This document shows positions 41,855 to 49,442 of a stretch of 64,000 bases of DNA, piece after piece. The translations under genes and the position numbers were made by a program. Within the stretch, counting starts at the first letter, position 1. Each line of letters begins with the position of its first letter. Below the pieces are notes generated by a model. That model did not search any database. It was given only the letters and a program-made list of their open reading frames with translations, and was not told the origin of the DNA. Origin of the DNA: Clostridiales bacterium (GTDB lineage Bacteria; Bacillota; Clostridia; Christensenellales; Aristaeellaceae); assembly GCA_012729115.1 (NCBI GenBank), contig JAAYDR010000059.1, positions 19,556 to 83,555 on the forward strand. The letters are read 5' to 3'.

Positions 41855-42208
41855 TTAATGTTTCAGCTTGCCTGTCAGCAGGTCGATCATAAAGCGTAGC
41901 AGGTTGATGGCCGCAGCTACGGCCAGAGCCCACCAAAAGTTGTCCAGTTTGACGCCGGGCTGGAAAAATCCGGCGGCGGTCCAAACGAGAAAGGCGTCCA
42001 GCGCGATGTTCATAAGCCCAAGGGTGCAGAAGCTGAACACCGCCAGCACCAGCTTGGCCAGAGGCCGCAACAGCAGGTACAGGACCCCCAGGGCCGCGCC
42101 CATGAGCAGGCCCTGGCCCAGATCTGATACGTGCACGCCCTCCATGTACTCCCCGCACAGGGGAATGGCGGCTACCGTAACCAAAAAGCGAAGAATGGCT
42201 CCTCCCAT
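41855..42208 (-). CDS. Phage holin superfamily IV-like small membrane protein
   Basis: A 117-residue protein with four hydrophobic helices separated by short loops. EYMEGVHVSDLGQGLLMGAALG and LRPLAKLVLAVFSFCTLGLMNIALD match the YvlD/holin IV-like (PF04020) family of conserved bacterial membrane proteins, which are not phage lysis proteins in this setting. Function is unknown. Its start at 42208 follows a purine-rich GGGGGGAAGGGA. A longer frame to 42283 includes the promoter. It is the first gene of the surE operon, 17 bases upstream of surE. Confidence 0.75.
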   Translation of the reverse strand: MGGAILRFLVTVAAIPLCGEYMEGVHVSDLGQGLLMGAALGVLYLLLRPLAKLVLAVFSFCTLGLMNIALDAFLVWTAAGFFQPGVKLDNFWWALAVAAAINLLRFMIDLLTGKLKH

Positions 42209-42247
42209 TCCCTTCCCCCCTTTCATGACTTTGGAGGCATTGGGAAC

Positions 42248-42256
42248 ATTATAGCA
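42248..42256 (-). promoter_or_regulatory. Extended -10 promoter of the surE operon
   Basis: TGCTATAAT on the minus strand gives a perfect -10 with a TGn extension, 40 bases before the first start codon. No convincing -35 is present. Confidence 0.55.
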
Positions 42257-42374
42257 TGAAAGGCGGATTTGTGTATCACCCATGGGGGCCGGGGGCAGGA
42301 TGAAAGGGACGCCATCCGCCTGAAAGAATGAACTCCATGGGTCGCCTCACATAAGATGGTGAGGAGGGAGCGAC

Positions 42375-42581
42375 ATGAAAAGCAAGTTCTTCAAGGATAC
42401 CCATGAACTGGAGTCGGCCTTTGACGCCTGCGCTCCCGACAAAATGAGTATTTGCCTGAGGCTCAACAAGCAGGCGTATGAGCGGATGATTGCCCAGGCC
42501 CAGCGGCTGGGTCTGAGCAGCGGGGAATATATGGAGCGGTTGCTGAGCCGGGAGGAGGAGATGGAGCATCGGCTGCATTAA
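42375..42581 (+). CDS. Small uncharacterised cytoplasmic protein (68 residues)
   Basis: A short charged protein behind an excellent ribosome site (GGTGAGGAGGGAGCGAC). It has ICLRLNKQAYERMIAQAQRL, a beta-strand plus helix, then GLSSGEYMERLLSREEEME, a second helix. That strand-helix-helix order resembles a ribbon-helix-helix DNA-binding protein or an antitoxin-like domain at residues 24-60. I cannot name a family. It is alone on the plus strand, convergent with and 11 bases from the 127-residue membrane protein gene. No toxin partner is visible. Confidence 0.6.
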   Translation: MKSKFFKDTHELESAFDACAPDKMSICLRLNKQAYERMIAQAQRLGLSSGEYMERLLSREEEMEHRLH

Positions 42582-42592
42582 GGGGTGTGAGG

Positions 42593-42976
42593 TTACCGCC
42601 TTCGGCCCAGAAAGCCGGTAAGCAGCAAAAACCCTGTTACGGCCCCCTCCGCCAGCACCACCTGGCCGTTGATGGAGATCAGCGCCTTCAGGACAGGCCA
42701 GCTCAGTACCCCAAGGGTCTCCAGGTATTGGTAGCAAAGCAGCAGAGCCAGGAGCCCGGCAGCCACGAAGAGCCATGGCATCAGGCCGTTGCTGTGGGTG
42801 GTAATCCCCGCCACAGGCAGCAGCAGGGCCACGCACAGGCCCAACAGCAGCCCTTTGAGAAGAAAGAGCAAAAAGTTGCCCTCTTTCATCAGTCCATCCA
42901 GCCACCGGAACAGGATGCAGGTGAGCAGGCACAGGATCAAGGGGCAGAGGGCGGCCACCAGTTTTCTCAGCAGCAT
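42593..42976 (-). CDS. Uncharacterised four-helix membrane protein
   Basis: A 127-residue hydrophobic protein with helices at about residues 5-25, 35-60, 65-90 and 100-122, and a basic C-terminus (GRRR). I recognise no family. It starts 12 bases after trmD and is the last gene of the SRP/ribosomal operon. In most Bacillota that position is held by rplS, so this order is unusual. It may be a lineage-specific passenger gene. Confidence 0.6.
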   Translation of the reverse strand: MLLRKLVAALCPLILCLLTCILFRWLDGLMKEGNFLLFLLKGLLLGLCVALLLPVAGITTHSNGLMPWLFVAAGLLALLLCYQYLETLGVLSWPVLKALISINGQVVLAEGAVTGFLLLTGFLGRRR

Positions 42977-42988
42977 GGGCGATCCTCC

Positions 42989-43762
42989 TTATTCACAGGC
43001 GGGGGGCTGCTCCGGATCCGCCGGCTCCGCATGCCGGGGCTGTTCCATTTCACCCAGGAAGCGGCGTTCCTTTTCTGTGAGCTCCGCGTTGTGGAGCAGA
43101 TCCGGGCGAAGCCTCGCGGTCATCAGCAGGGACTGTTCCCGCCGCCAGGCGCTGATCTTCGCATGATCCCCGCTCAGCAATACGTCGGGCACCTCCAGGC
43201 CCTCATAGACCCTGGGCCGGGTGTAGTGAGGGTATTCCAGCAACCCCTCGGAAAAGCTTTCTTCCTGGGCACTTTCGCCGCTGCCCAGGACACCGGGAAT
43301 GTAGCGGGCCACCGCATCGGTGAGCACCATGGCGGCCAGTTCGCCCCCGGTGAGGACAAAGTCCCCCAGGGAGATCTCCCGGTCCACCATCAGGTCTATG
43401 ACCCGCTGGTCCACTCCTTCGTAATGGCCGCATAGCAGCACCAGGCTTTCCTCCCCGGCCAGTTCCCGCACGATATCCTGGGTCAGAGGACGGCCCTTGG
43501 GGCTCAGATAGACACAGGGGCCGGCGACCCCCCTGGAGCGGACATGCCTGAGTGCGTCACCAATGGGCTGCGCCGTCATCACCATGCCCGCGCCGCCCCC
43601 AAAGGGATAGTCGTCGGTGTTCTTGTGCTTCTTGTCGCTGAAGGGGCGGATGTCTACCGTCTCCACATCAAGCAATCCCTGGGCTCTGGCGCGGCCCAGG
43701 ATGCTTGCGGTGAAGACGCTTTCAAACATCTGGGGAAACAGCGTCAGAATTGCGATCTTCAT
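42989..43762 (-). CDS. trmD: tRNA (guanine37-N1)-methyltransferase
   Basis: A 257-residue SPOUT methyltransferase. LTLFPQMFESVFTASILGRA starts the protein. YLSPKGRPLTQDIVRELA and LLCGHYEGVDQRVID form the deep trefoil knot that binds S-adenosylmethionine. GDFVLTGGELAAMVL carries the conserved Gly-rich turn. It adds N1-methyl to G37 next to the anticodon and prevents +1 frameshifting. It overlaps rimM by 41 bases, which is longer than usual, but both reading frames are well conserved. The C-terminal extension after residue 235 is acidic. Confidence 0.97.
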   Translation of the reverse strand: MKIAILTLFPQMFESVFTASILGRARAQGLLDVETVDIRPFSDKKHKNTDDYPFGGGAGMVMTAQPIGDALRHVRSRGVAGPCVYLSPKGRPLTQDIVRELAGEESLVLLCGHYEGVDQRVIDLMVDREISLGDFVLTGGELAAMVLTDAVARYIPGVLGSGESAQEESFSEGLLEYPHYTRPRVYEGLEVPDVLLSGDHAKISAWRREQSLLMTARLRPDLLHNAELTEKERRFLGEMEQPRHAEPADPEQPPACE

Positions 43763-44276
43763 ACAAACCTACTTCTTCCAGCCGGGTCTCGTCCATTACA
43801 ATTTTGCCCTGGGCCGGGTCGATGTCCAGCAGCACGGTCTTGAGGGCGGGGACCATCAGGGTGCCACGGGGCGTATCCAGCACGAACACGTCCACGCTGC
43901 CCGGGGTGAGCACCTCCCGAAGGGTACCGATGGGGTTTCCCTGGGTATCAAAGGCTTTCGCTCCCAGGATGTCTGCGATGAACACCTCATCCTCGGTCAG
44001 TTCTCTGGCGTTGGCCCGATCCACATACAGCTTCAGCCCCCGCAGCTTTTCGGCCCCATCCCGGTCGGCCACCCCTTGCAGGGATAAAAAAACGTCGTCC
44101 TTGTGGACCCGGCATCCGGTGATGACAAGGGGAGCGTAGCCCCCGTCCTTTTCCACAAAGACTTGTTCGAGCGTTTCAAAGCGGCTGGGGTCGTCGGTAT
44201 AGTGGCGCAGTTTGACCTCCCCCCGGATGCCCTGGGGGCGGGTGATTTCACCGATGAGCAGATAGGGGGCGAGCAT
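43722..44276 (-). CDS. rimM: Ribosome maturation factor RimM
   Basis: A 184-residue two-domain protein. The N-terminal RimM domain starts LLIGEITRPQGIRGEVKLRH (about residues 6-25), and the C-terminal PRC barrel has VFIADILGAKAFDTQGNPIG near 98-117. It binds ribosomal protein S19 and assists 30S head assembly. It begins 100 bases downstream of khpA, and that gap holds a strong terminator-like hairpin. rimM and trmD are therefore likely expressed at lower level than rpsP. GGAG precedes the ATG. The last 41 bases overlap trmD. Confidence 0.95.
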   Translation of the reverse strand: MLAPYLLIGEITRPQGIRGEVKLRHYTDDPSRFETLEQVFVEKDGGYAPLVITGCRVHKDDVFLSLQGVADRDGAEKLRGLKLYVDRANARELTEDEVFIADILGAKAFDTQGNPIGTLREVLTPGSVDVFVLDTPRGTLMVPALKTVLLDIDPAQGKIVMDETRLEEVGLYEDRNSDAVSPDV

Positions 44277-44318
44277 GACAAAACTCCTTTGCGGGCCGTG
44301 AATGGGGGGAAGAGGGTG

Positions 44319-44365
44319 AAAAAACAGCTTGCCAACGGCCCCGCCTGAGGCGGGCCATTGGCAAG
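44319..44365 (-). terminator. Intra-operon terminator between khpA and rimM
   Basis: CTTGCCAA and TTGGCAAG plus a GC-rich inner stem pair closely, with one bulge and one mismatch. On the minus strand a TTTTTT run follows. No promoter is visible between it and rimM, so read-through must be partial. Confidence 0.8.
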
Positions 44366-44375
44366 ACCGGAGCCA

Positions 44376-44603
44376 TTACTGAATCTCCACAAAAACGGGC
44401 TTCTGATCCTTGGCGGTGGCGGCCCGCACCACGGCGCGGAGCGCCTTGGCGATGCGGCCCTGCTTGCCAATCACCTTGCCCATGTCCTCGGGGGCAACGT
44501 GCAACTCCAGGATGGTGGCTTCCGGGCCTACGGTTTCATCCACCCTCACGGCGTCCTTGTTGTCCACCAATGACTGGGCGATAAACAGCACAAGCTCTTT
44601 CAT
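44376..44603 (-). CDS. khpA: KH-domain RNA-binding protein KhpA
   Basis: A 75-residue protein, essentially one KH domain, with the GxxG loop in MGKVIGKQGRIAKALRAVV (about residues 40-58). KhpA (YlqC) pairs with KhpB in Gram-positive bacteria and binds RNAs that affect cell elongation and division. It starts 5 bases after the rpsP stop, the standard position in this operon. I chose the ATG at 44603. An in-frame TTG at 44612 overlaps the end of rpsP. Confidence 0.9.
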   Translation of the reverse strand: MKELVLFIAQSLVDNKDAVRVDETVGPEATILELHVAPEDMGKVIGKQGRIAKALRAVVRAATAKDQKPVFVEIQ

Positions 44604-44608
44604 CTGGC

Positions 44609-44857
44609 TCAACCCTCAATGATGCCGGACTTCTTCAGTAGCACCCGGGCGGTGTCGGTGGGCTGCGCACCGTTGCCCAGCCACTTTTTGGCGGCCTCGG
44701 CGTCAATTTTGATGGTGGCCGGCTCGGTCATGGGATCATAGTACCCGATCTCCTCGATGAAGCGGCCGTCGCGGGGGCTGCGGATATCGGCCACCACTAC
44801 GCGGTAGAAAGGCTTTTTCTTCATTCCCATTCTCTTGAGGCGAATTTTGACGGACAT
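44609..44857 (-). CDS. rpsP: 30S ribosomal protein S16
   Basis: An 82-residue protein of standard length with the S16 signature: [20 protein letters not shown] at residues 5-24, then [17 protein letters not shown]. It binds 16S rRNA in the 5' domain of the 30S subunit. TAGGAGGAAACAACC gives a strong ribosome site. It lies 109 bases downstream of ffh. A TATAGT in that gap could provide an extra promoter close to the gene. Confidence 0.97.
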   Translation of the reverse strand: MSVKIRLKRMGMKKKPFYRVVVADIRSPRDGRFIEEIGYYDPMTEPATIKIDAEAAKKWLGNGAQPTDTARVLLKKSGIIEG

Positions 44858-44966
44858 GGTTGTTTCCTCCTACTATAATGTTTGGTGAGGGGTTCCTGGA
44901 ATCTATCTGCATCACGATTGTGAATACAGGCTGTGGAAAAGCCGGGACATGCCCGGGACATCCGGG

Positions 44967-46289
44967 TTAGAAGGGCATCCTGCCCCGCTTCATTTTGCCC
45001 ATGCGCCCGCCCATCATCTGTTTCATCATGGACTTTGCCTGGTCAAACTGGCGGATGAGGGCATTGACGTCCTGGACGGTGGTGCCGCTGCCCGCGGCGA
45101 TGCGCTTGCGCCGGCTGGCGTTGAGGATGCCTGGGTTTTTGCGCTCCCGAAGGGTCATGCTGCGGATGATGGCCTCAGGCTTCTTCATGGCGTTTTCGTC
45201 GATTTCGGCTCCCGCCAGCTTCTGGCCTACGCCCGGCAGCATGGAGAGCATGCTTTGGATACCGCCCATCTTTTTCATCTGCTGCATCTGGGCCAGGAAG
45301 TCATCCAATGTGAGCTCTTTGGGGCTGCGCTTGGCAATCTTCTCCACCTCGGCGGTGTCGAAGGCCTCCTGGGCCTTTTCGATGAGGGTCATCATATCGC
45401 CCATGCCCAAAATGCGGCTGGCCATACGGTCCGGGTGGAAGGGTTCAATGTCGGAAAGCTTTTCTCCCGTGCCGGAGAATTTGATGGGCTTGCCCACCAC
45501 GGCCTTGATGGACAGGGCCGCACCGCCCCGGGTGTCGCCGTCCAGCTTGGTGAGAATCACGCCGTCAATGCCCAGCTGGTTATCAAAGGTCTGGGCCACG
45601 TTCACCGCATCCTGGCCGGTCATGGCATCCACCACAAAGAGGATTTCCTGGGGTTTGACGGCGGCCTTGATTCGCCGAAGCTCCTCCATCAGTTGGTCAT
45701 CAATGTGCAGACGGCCTGCCGTGTCGATGATCAGCGTGTCCCGGTTGTAGTCACGGGCATAGGCAACAGCCTCCTGGGCGGTCTTCACCGGGTCCTGGGT
45801 GCCCCGCTCAAAGACCGGCACATGAACCTGCTCGCCCACAACCTGAAGCTGCTTGATGGCGGCGGGGCGGTAGATATCGCAGGCAGCCAGCAGGGGTTTC
45901 TTCCCTGTCTTTTGGAGATAGCCTGCCAGCTTGGCGGCCATGGTGGTCTTGCCCGCGCCCTGGAGGCCGCACAGCAGGTAGATGCTGGGCAGGCTGGAGG
46001 ACCAGGTGAGCCGGGCGTTCTGCTCGCCCATGAGGGCGGTCATTTCTTCATTGACAATTTTCAGCACCTGCTGGGAGGGGGACAGGCTTTCCAGCACAGC
46101 CTGGCCTACGCAGCGCTCGGTGACCTTCTTGCAAAAATCCTTCACCACCAGGTAGTTGACGTCCGCCTCCAGCAGGGCCACGCGGACTTCCCGCATCCCC
46201 TCCCGGACAGCCTGTTCGGTGAGCTTTCCCCGGCTGGTAAGCTTGGATAGAGCGGCGGACAGCTTTTGGCTCAAGCCTTCAAAGGCCAT
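44967..46289 (-). CDS. ffh: Signal recognition particle protein Ffh
   Basis: A 440-residue SRP54 GTPase. After the N domain, the G domain shows LCGLQGAGKTTMAAKLAGYL near residue 105, IIDTAGRLHIDDQLM near 187 and LTKLDGDTRGGAALS near 245. The Met-rich M domain (about 325-440) includes QMKKMGGIQSMLSMLPG and ends MGKMKRGRMPF. It binds signal sequences on nascent chains together with SRP RNA and docks at FtsY. AGGAGTGACC precedes the ATG, 6 bases from the ylxM stop. Confidence 0.98.
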   Translation of the reverse strand: MAFEGLSQKLSAALSKLTSRGKLTEQAVREGMREVRVALLEADVNYLVVKDFCKKVTERCVGQAVLESLSPSQQVLKIVNEEMTALMGEQNARLTWSSSLPSIYLLCGLQGAGKTTMAAKLAGYLQKTGKKPLLAACDIYRPAAIKQLQVVGEQVHVPVFERGTQDPVKTAQEAVAYARDYNRDTLIIDTAGRLHIDDQLMEELRRIKAAVKPQEILFVVDAMTGQDAVNVAQTFDNQLGIDGVILTKLDGDTRGGAALSIKAVVGKPIKFSGTGEKLSDIEPFHPDRMASRILGMGDMMTLIEKAQEAFDTAEVEKIAKRSPKELTLDDFLAQMQQMKKMGGIQSMLSMLPGVGQKLAGAEIDENAMKKPEAIIRSMTLRERKNPGILNASRRKRIAAGSGTTVQDVNALIRQFDQAKSMMKQMMGGRMGKMKRGRMPF

Positions 46290-46295
46290 GGCAGG

Positions 46296-46703
46296 TCACT
46301 CCTCTCCCTGGATTTGGGTGATGGTTTCGGTAATCAATCGGATGGCGTCTGCAAGTGGCTGGGGATCGCCCTGGGTTTTTGGATCCTGCTGCACCTGCTG
46401 CAGGAGGGCCAACGCTTCCTCCAGCTTCGCGGAGGCTCGCCGGGCCGCCGCGATGGCCCCCACCTTTTCCTCCATCCGCTGGAGCTTTTGGGCGGAGCGG
46501 GTGATGAGGTCGTGGATGTTCTGCCTGCTGACCCCGTACTGCCGGGCTACCTCTCCCAGAGACCAGTCCTCGTCATAATGAAGCAGCAGGGCGGTTCGCT
46601 GCTTTTCCGTAAGCAGGCCGCCGTAAAAGGCGCAAAGGGTGCCAATTTCCACGTTCTGCCGGAGTCGATGCTCCGGGGAGGCTGCTGCTTGGGGGGAGAT
46701 CAC
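46296..46703 (-). CDS. ylxM: YlxM/p13-like DNA-binding regulatory protein
   Basis: A 135-residue protein with a sigma-region-4-like helix-turn-helix: FYGGLLTEKQRTALLLHYDE, then WSLGEVARQYGVSRQNIHDLI, then a helical tail. This is the YlxM family, nearly always encoded before ffh and thought to modulate the SRP pathway. I chose the GTG at 46703, preceded by AAAGGAG at seven bases. The longer frame to 46790 runs into the promoter. It is the first gene of the operon ylxM-ffh-rpsP-khpA-rimM-trmD. Confidence 0.9.
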   Translation of the reverse strand: MISPQAAASPEHRLRQNVEIGTLCAFYGGLLTEKQRTALLLHYDEDWSLGEVARQYGVSRQNIHDLITRSAQKLQRMEEKVGAIAAARRASAKLEEALALLQQVQQDPKTQGDPQPLADAIRLITETITQIQGEE

Positions 46704-46761
46704 AGGCAGGCTCCTTTCACAAACGCTGTCAAGCGGTTTCTCTTGATAGGCTCCGGGAGGG

Positions 46762-46790
46762 ATTGTAGCATGGGATGGAGGAGCTGTCAA
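46762..46790 (-). promoter_or_regulatory. Promoter of the ylxM-ffh-rpsP-trmD operon
   Basis: A perfect TTGACA, 17-base spacer and TACAAT on the minus strand, about 60 bases before the GTG start. Confidence 0.8.
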
Positions 46791-46831
46791 GGGTTTTTGG
46801 TAGACAGCCCGGCAACGTTGGATGGAGCATC

Positions 46832-46857
46832 AAAAAGGACCGCGCTGCATGCGGCCC
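46832..46857 (-). terminator. Terminator of the xre/membrane-protein pair
   Basis: GGGCCGC pairs with GCGGTCC (one G-U) around seven bases, followed by TTTTTG on the minus strand. Confidence 0.65.
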
Positions 46858-46883
46858 CTGTTGTGAATCGATATTCATTCCAA

Positions 46884-47321
46884 TTACATTTTTCTGTTAT
46901 ACACCCGATAGGCGATCAAAAAGGCGGCCATCTGCACATACAGTGCGCCCAGGCATAGATAGGATGCGAGCCTCAGATCCAGATAGGTAAACAGGAAGAT
47001 CAGGACTACAAGCACGGCGGCCCCGGCAAAGAAGCCCACGGAATAGGCGGCCCGGGTAACGGCAAGGGTGCGCTCGTCCTGTTTGGCAATTTCCTCCTCC
47101 TCCCGCTTCCGGGGAGAAATAAGCCTGCTTCGGATAAGCCCAAAGACGGCCACAGCCATGAGCCCGGCTCCGAAGCCGGTGAACATGCCAAAGAGCATGG
47201 CGATATGACCCTCTTCGGGGGTGGCGGTAAGGTGGGCAACCACGCCGAAGGCCAGGCTGACCACGCCGACCCCCAGAATGAACAGCCAGGTTTTGGTGCC
47301 AGGTTTGAGTTTACAGAGCAT
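46884..47321 (-). CDS. Uncharacterised four-helix membrane protein, Xre partner
   Basis: A 145-residue protein with helices at about residues 11-30, 40-62, 90-110 and 117-138. A basic-acidic cytoplasmic loop (SRLISPRKREEEEIAKQDER) lies between helices 2 and 3. Proteins of this size and layout (DUF2178-like) are often encoded with a small Xre regulator. I cannot assign a precise family. It overlaps the end of the xre gene by 11 bases, so the two are translated together. A terminator follows. Confidence 0.65.
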   Translation of the reverse strand: MLCKLKPGTKTWLFILGVGVVSLAFGVVAHLTATPEEGHIAMLFGMFTGFGAGLMAVAVFGLIRSRLISPRKREEEEIAKQDERTLAVTRAAYSVGFFAGAAVLVVLIFLFTYLDLRLASYLCLGALYVQMAAFLIAYRVYNRKM

Positions 47322-47526
47322 GGTTTTGATCCTCCTCGTCCAGGATGAATATTTCCTCCACGGTGCAACCGAAAAATCTTCCGATTTTCAGCGCCAGCAA
47401 TATGGAAGGGTTGTAGCGTCCGTTTTCCAGGGAACTGATGGTCTGGCGCGACACCCGCAGGAGGGACGCCAACTCCTCTTGCTTGATGCCGCGCTGGGTG
47501 CGCAATTCCTCCAGGCGATTGTTCAT
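47311..47526 (-). CDS. Small Xre-family helix-turn-helix regulator
   Basis: A 71-residue protein consisting almost only of a Cro/C1-type HTH: LRTQRGIKQEELASLLRVSR with recognition helix SRQTISSLENGRYNPSILLA. A short acidic tail follows. This YozG-like class usually controls its own operon with a small membrane protein. The ATG at 47526 follows AAAGGAAACCGAT. Two near-identical palindromic repeats bracket its promoter and are likely its binding sites. The ATG at 47526 replaces a frame reaching 47601 that would cover one of them. Confidence 0.9.
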   Translation of the reverse strand: MNNRLEELRTQRGIKQEELASLLRVSRQTISSLENGRYNPSILLALKIGRFFGCTVEEIFILDEEDQNHAL

Positions 47527-47571
47527 ATCGGTTTCCTTTCGGGAATGGGTGCTGGGAACGATTTGTAATGG

Positions 47572-47633
47572 AAAGCATGCTTTACATCCATAGAATAACA
47601 TGAACGAAAACGGATGTCAAGCACGCTTTACAT
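47572..47633 (-). promoter_or_regulatory. xre promoter with paired operator repeats
   Basis: On the minus strand TTGACA (47615-47620), 17 bases and TATTCT (47592-47597) form the promoter. The 16-bp repeats at 47572-47587 (aaagcatgctttacat) and 47618-47633 (caagcacgctttacat) overlap the -35 and the start site. Their cores AAGCATGCTT and AAGCACGCTT are palindromic. Confidence 0.7.
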
Positions 47634-47736
47634 TTTGTTTGATTTGCCATTATGCAATTTTGTCTCATACTGTCTCATCTTTGGGGAGAGGTCTTCCGCT
47701 GGATGTGAAAATATGGTATTCTGTGGAAAGGGAATA

Positions 47737-47750
47737 GGAACATATGTTCG
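47737..47750. promoter_or_regulatory. LexA/DinR-type SOS box
   Basis: GGAACATATGTTCG fits the Gram-positive SOS consensus CGAAC-N4-GTTCG with one mismatch at the first base, and its GAACATATGTTC core is a perfect palindrome. It lies 14 bases downstream of a TATTCT -10-like element and about 40 bases before the sigma-like gene. Confidence 0.6.
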
Positions 47751-47790
47751 CTTTTTAGCTCAAACATGACGGAATGCGCCGAGAAAGCGG

Positions 47791-48213
47791 GTGAACCCCA
47801 TGGAAATGCGAAAGTTACTGTCGGCAATCCTGCGCCTGAATCGGGAGCTCCTGCGGGCGCAGGAAGAAAGCCGGCGCTGGAGGGCCGGCGCATACCGGGT
47901 CTCTTCGGGATTATCGTTTTCTCTTCGCCAGGCGCGCCTTAGCAGCGATTGCCGCCATGAACGGGCCTTGCTGGAAAGTGATGCCTCTGCCTTTGAGGAG
48001 AGGGAAATTCTGTCGGAACTCAAAAAGCTGCGGGAAGAACTGACTCCCCATCTCCAGGCCCTTCCCCCCACCCTGGAGCGTTCCGCCTTGCGCTACCGCT
48101 ACCTGGAGGGTATGAGCTGCGAGCAGATCGCCCGGCAGCTGCACTACAGCCGCGCTCATGTATACCGGATGCTGCAGGCGGGGGAGAAGGCGCTGGAAGA
48201 GAAGGGGATATGA
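47791..48213 (+). CDS. Sigma-70 region-4-like protein (ArpU/DUF1492-like)
   Basis: A 140-residue protein (from GTG 47791; an ATG at 47800 gives 137). The N-terminal two thirds are a charged helical region rich in Arg and Glu. The C-terminal 45 residues are a clear sigma region 4: ERSALRYRYLEGMSCEQIAR followed by LHYSRAHVYRMLQAGEKALE. No region 2 is present, so it cannot be a complete sigma factor. Similar proteins (DUF1492, ArpU) are late regulators in phages and mobile elements. No phage gene is nearby. A probable SOS box upstream suggests DNA-damage control. The ribosome site is weak. Confidence 0.65.
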   Translation: MNPMEMRKLLSAILRLNRELLRAQEESRRWRAGAYRVSSGLSFSLRQARLSSDCRHERALLESDASAFEEREILSELKKLREELTPHLQALPPTLERSALRYRYLEGMSCEQIARQLHYSRAHVYRMLQAGEKALEEKGI

Positions 48214-48236
48214 AGGGATTCGGCTATGCCGCCGGC

Positions 48237-49442
48237 TCAAACGGTCTGCGGCACCTGGGGGTTATTGTTGGCAAAGTTTTGCAAAATCACCAGCGGCTCG
48301 CACAGGCTGTGGTTTTCCACCAGGATACCGGCCTTGGCGGTGCTTTCGGCCACGAAGTACTCATCGGCGCTGAAATCCGTAAAGCGCAGCAACGTTGGCG
48401 TTTCGCAGGCGAAGGCTCCAAAGCGGCCATGACCCTGTACCACCAGAGCCGTGTAGCATGCGGCGTCTTTCAGTAATGCCTTCGCACCGGGCTGGAGGGT
48501 CACCTCTTTGGCGGCGACCCAGTCGTTTGCGTAAGCGACCCATTTCTCCGTCATGCCGTCCTGCGTTTGCTCAATCGGTTTGGGAGCGCGGAAGTAGGTT
48601 TGCCGGTAATCAGGCCGGGTGCTCTCCTCCCAGTCGATCATGTCAAACAGCGCATCCACATCGCCCTTCTCTTCTTCAGGCTGGCAGGCTGTCAGCAGTC
48701 CTTCGGGGTTTACTTCGCCCATAGTCACGTTCTCCATGATGGTATTCACATCGCTGTTCCACTGCGGCTCAAAGGTAACTACGGATGCCGGCGCATGGAT
48801 CACGCCTGCGGGGGTATACCAGCCCGTGCCCAGCTGCACGCGGTAGGCTCGCGACATCTCGGTAATGCGCGTGTCACGCTTGCCATAGTTGCGGATGGCT
48901 TCCTTGACCTGCTCCCTAGTGGTGGCGGGATCAAAGCCAAAATAGGTAAGGGGAAAGCGGCCCAGATAGGTATTGTACTGAACAGGGAAGTAATAGGCTT
49001 CGGGTTTGCCATGGCGGCCGATGCGCTCGGCCAGTTCCTCGGTGAGGTGCAGGTGATGGAAGAGAGGCTTGTCGTAATCATAGAGCTTTGCGAAAGTGGG
49101 CCAGGTGCCATAGCGCTCCATCAATGTTTCACCGATAAGCGCTGCTCCCAACTCGCGCACCACGTCTGCAAAGAGAATGGTTTCGCCGGTTTTCCGGTCT
49201 GCCAACACCCGGCTCATACCCTCGGTGGGACCGGTTTTCGGCCCGTTCAGCGCTACGGTGATCGACCCAAGCCAACGCTCGCAGATGCCGCCCCGATCCA
49301 TGCCGAAGGCGTACAGATCGTCCGGGTGCAGCCGCAGGCGTTTTCCGGGCTCGTTAAAGCTGCGGGGTACCCAGGTGGGCGTTAGCTGCAATACTCCGCC
49401 GCCTTCGTTCAGTACCTGTGTGATGCGTGTGTGTTGATCCAT
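48237..49442 (-). CDS. Mannose-6-phosphate-isomerase-like cupin sugar isomerase
   Basis: A 401-residue protein with a metal-binding cupin region: FHHLHLTEELAERIGRHGKP with several His and a Glu (about residues 128-147), then KPEAYYFPVQ, and GWYTPAGVIHAPAS near 208 providing the last His. This matches the class I phosphomannose isomerase superfamily, though overall it is unlike ManA. It probably interconverts an aldose and a ketose, free or phosphorylated. The ATG at 49442 follows AAAGGAGCGAGTCAC. It is divergent from the aldolase operon and shares its control region, so it should belong to the same pathway. Confidence 0.65.
   Translation of the reverse strand: MDQHTRITQVLNEGGGVLQLTPTWVPRSFNEPGKRLRLHPDDLYAFGMDRGGICERWLGSITVALNGPKTGPTEGMSRVLADRKTGETILFADVVRELGAALIGETLMERYGTWPTFAKLYDYDKPLFHHLHLTEELAERIGRHGKPEAYYFPVQYNTYLGRFPLTYFGFDPATTREQVKEAIRNYGKRDTRITEMSRAYRVQLGTGWYTPAGVIHAPASVVTFEPQWNSDVNTIMENVTMGEVNPEGLLTACQPEEEKGDVDALFDMIDWEESTRPDYRQTYFRAPKPIEQTQDGMTEKWVAYANDWVAAKEVTLQPGAKALLKDAACYTALVVQGHGRFGAFACETPTLLRFTDFSADEYFVAESTAKAGILVENHSLCEPLVILQNFANNNPQVPQTV

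Noticed and set aside
47661..47678. A short direct repeat TGTCTCAT twice at 10-bp spacing
   Set aside because: Too short and AT-poor to call a site. It may be chance, though it lies between the xre and sigma-like genes.
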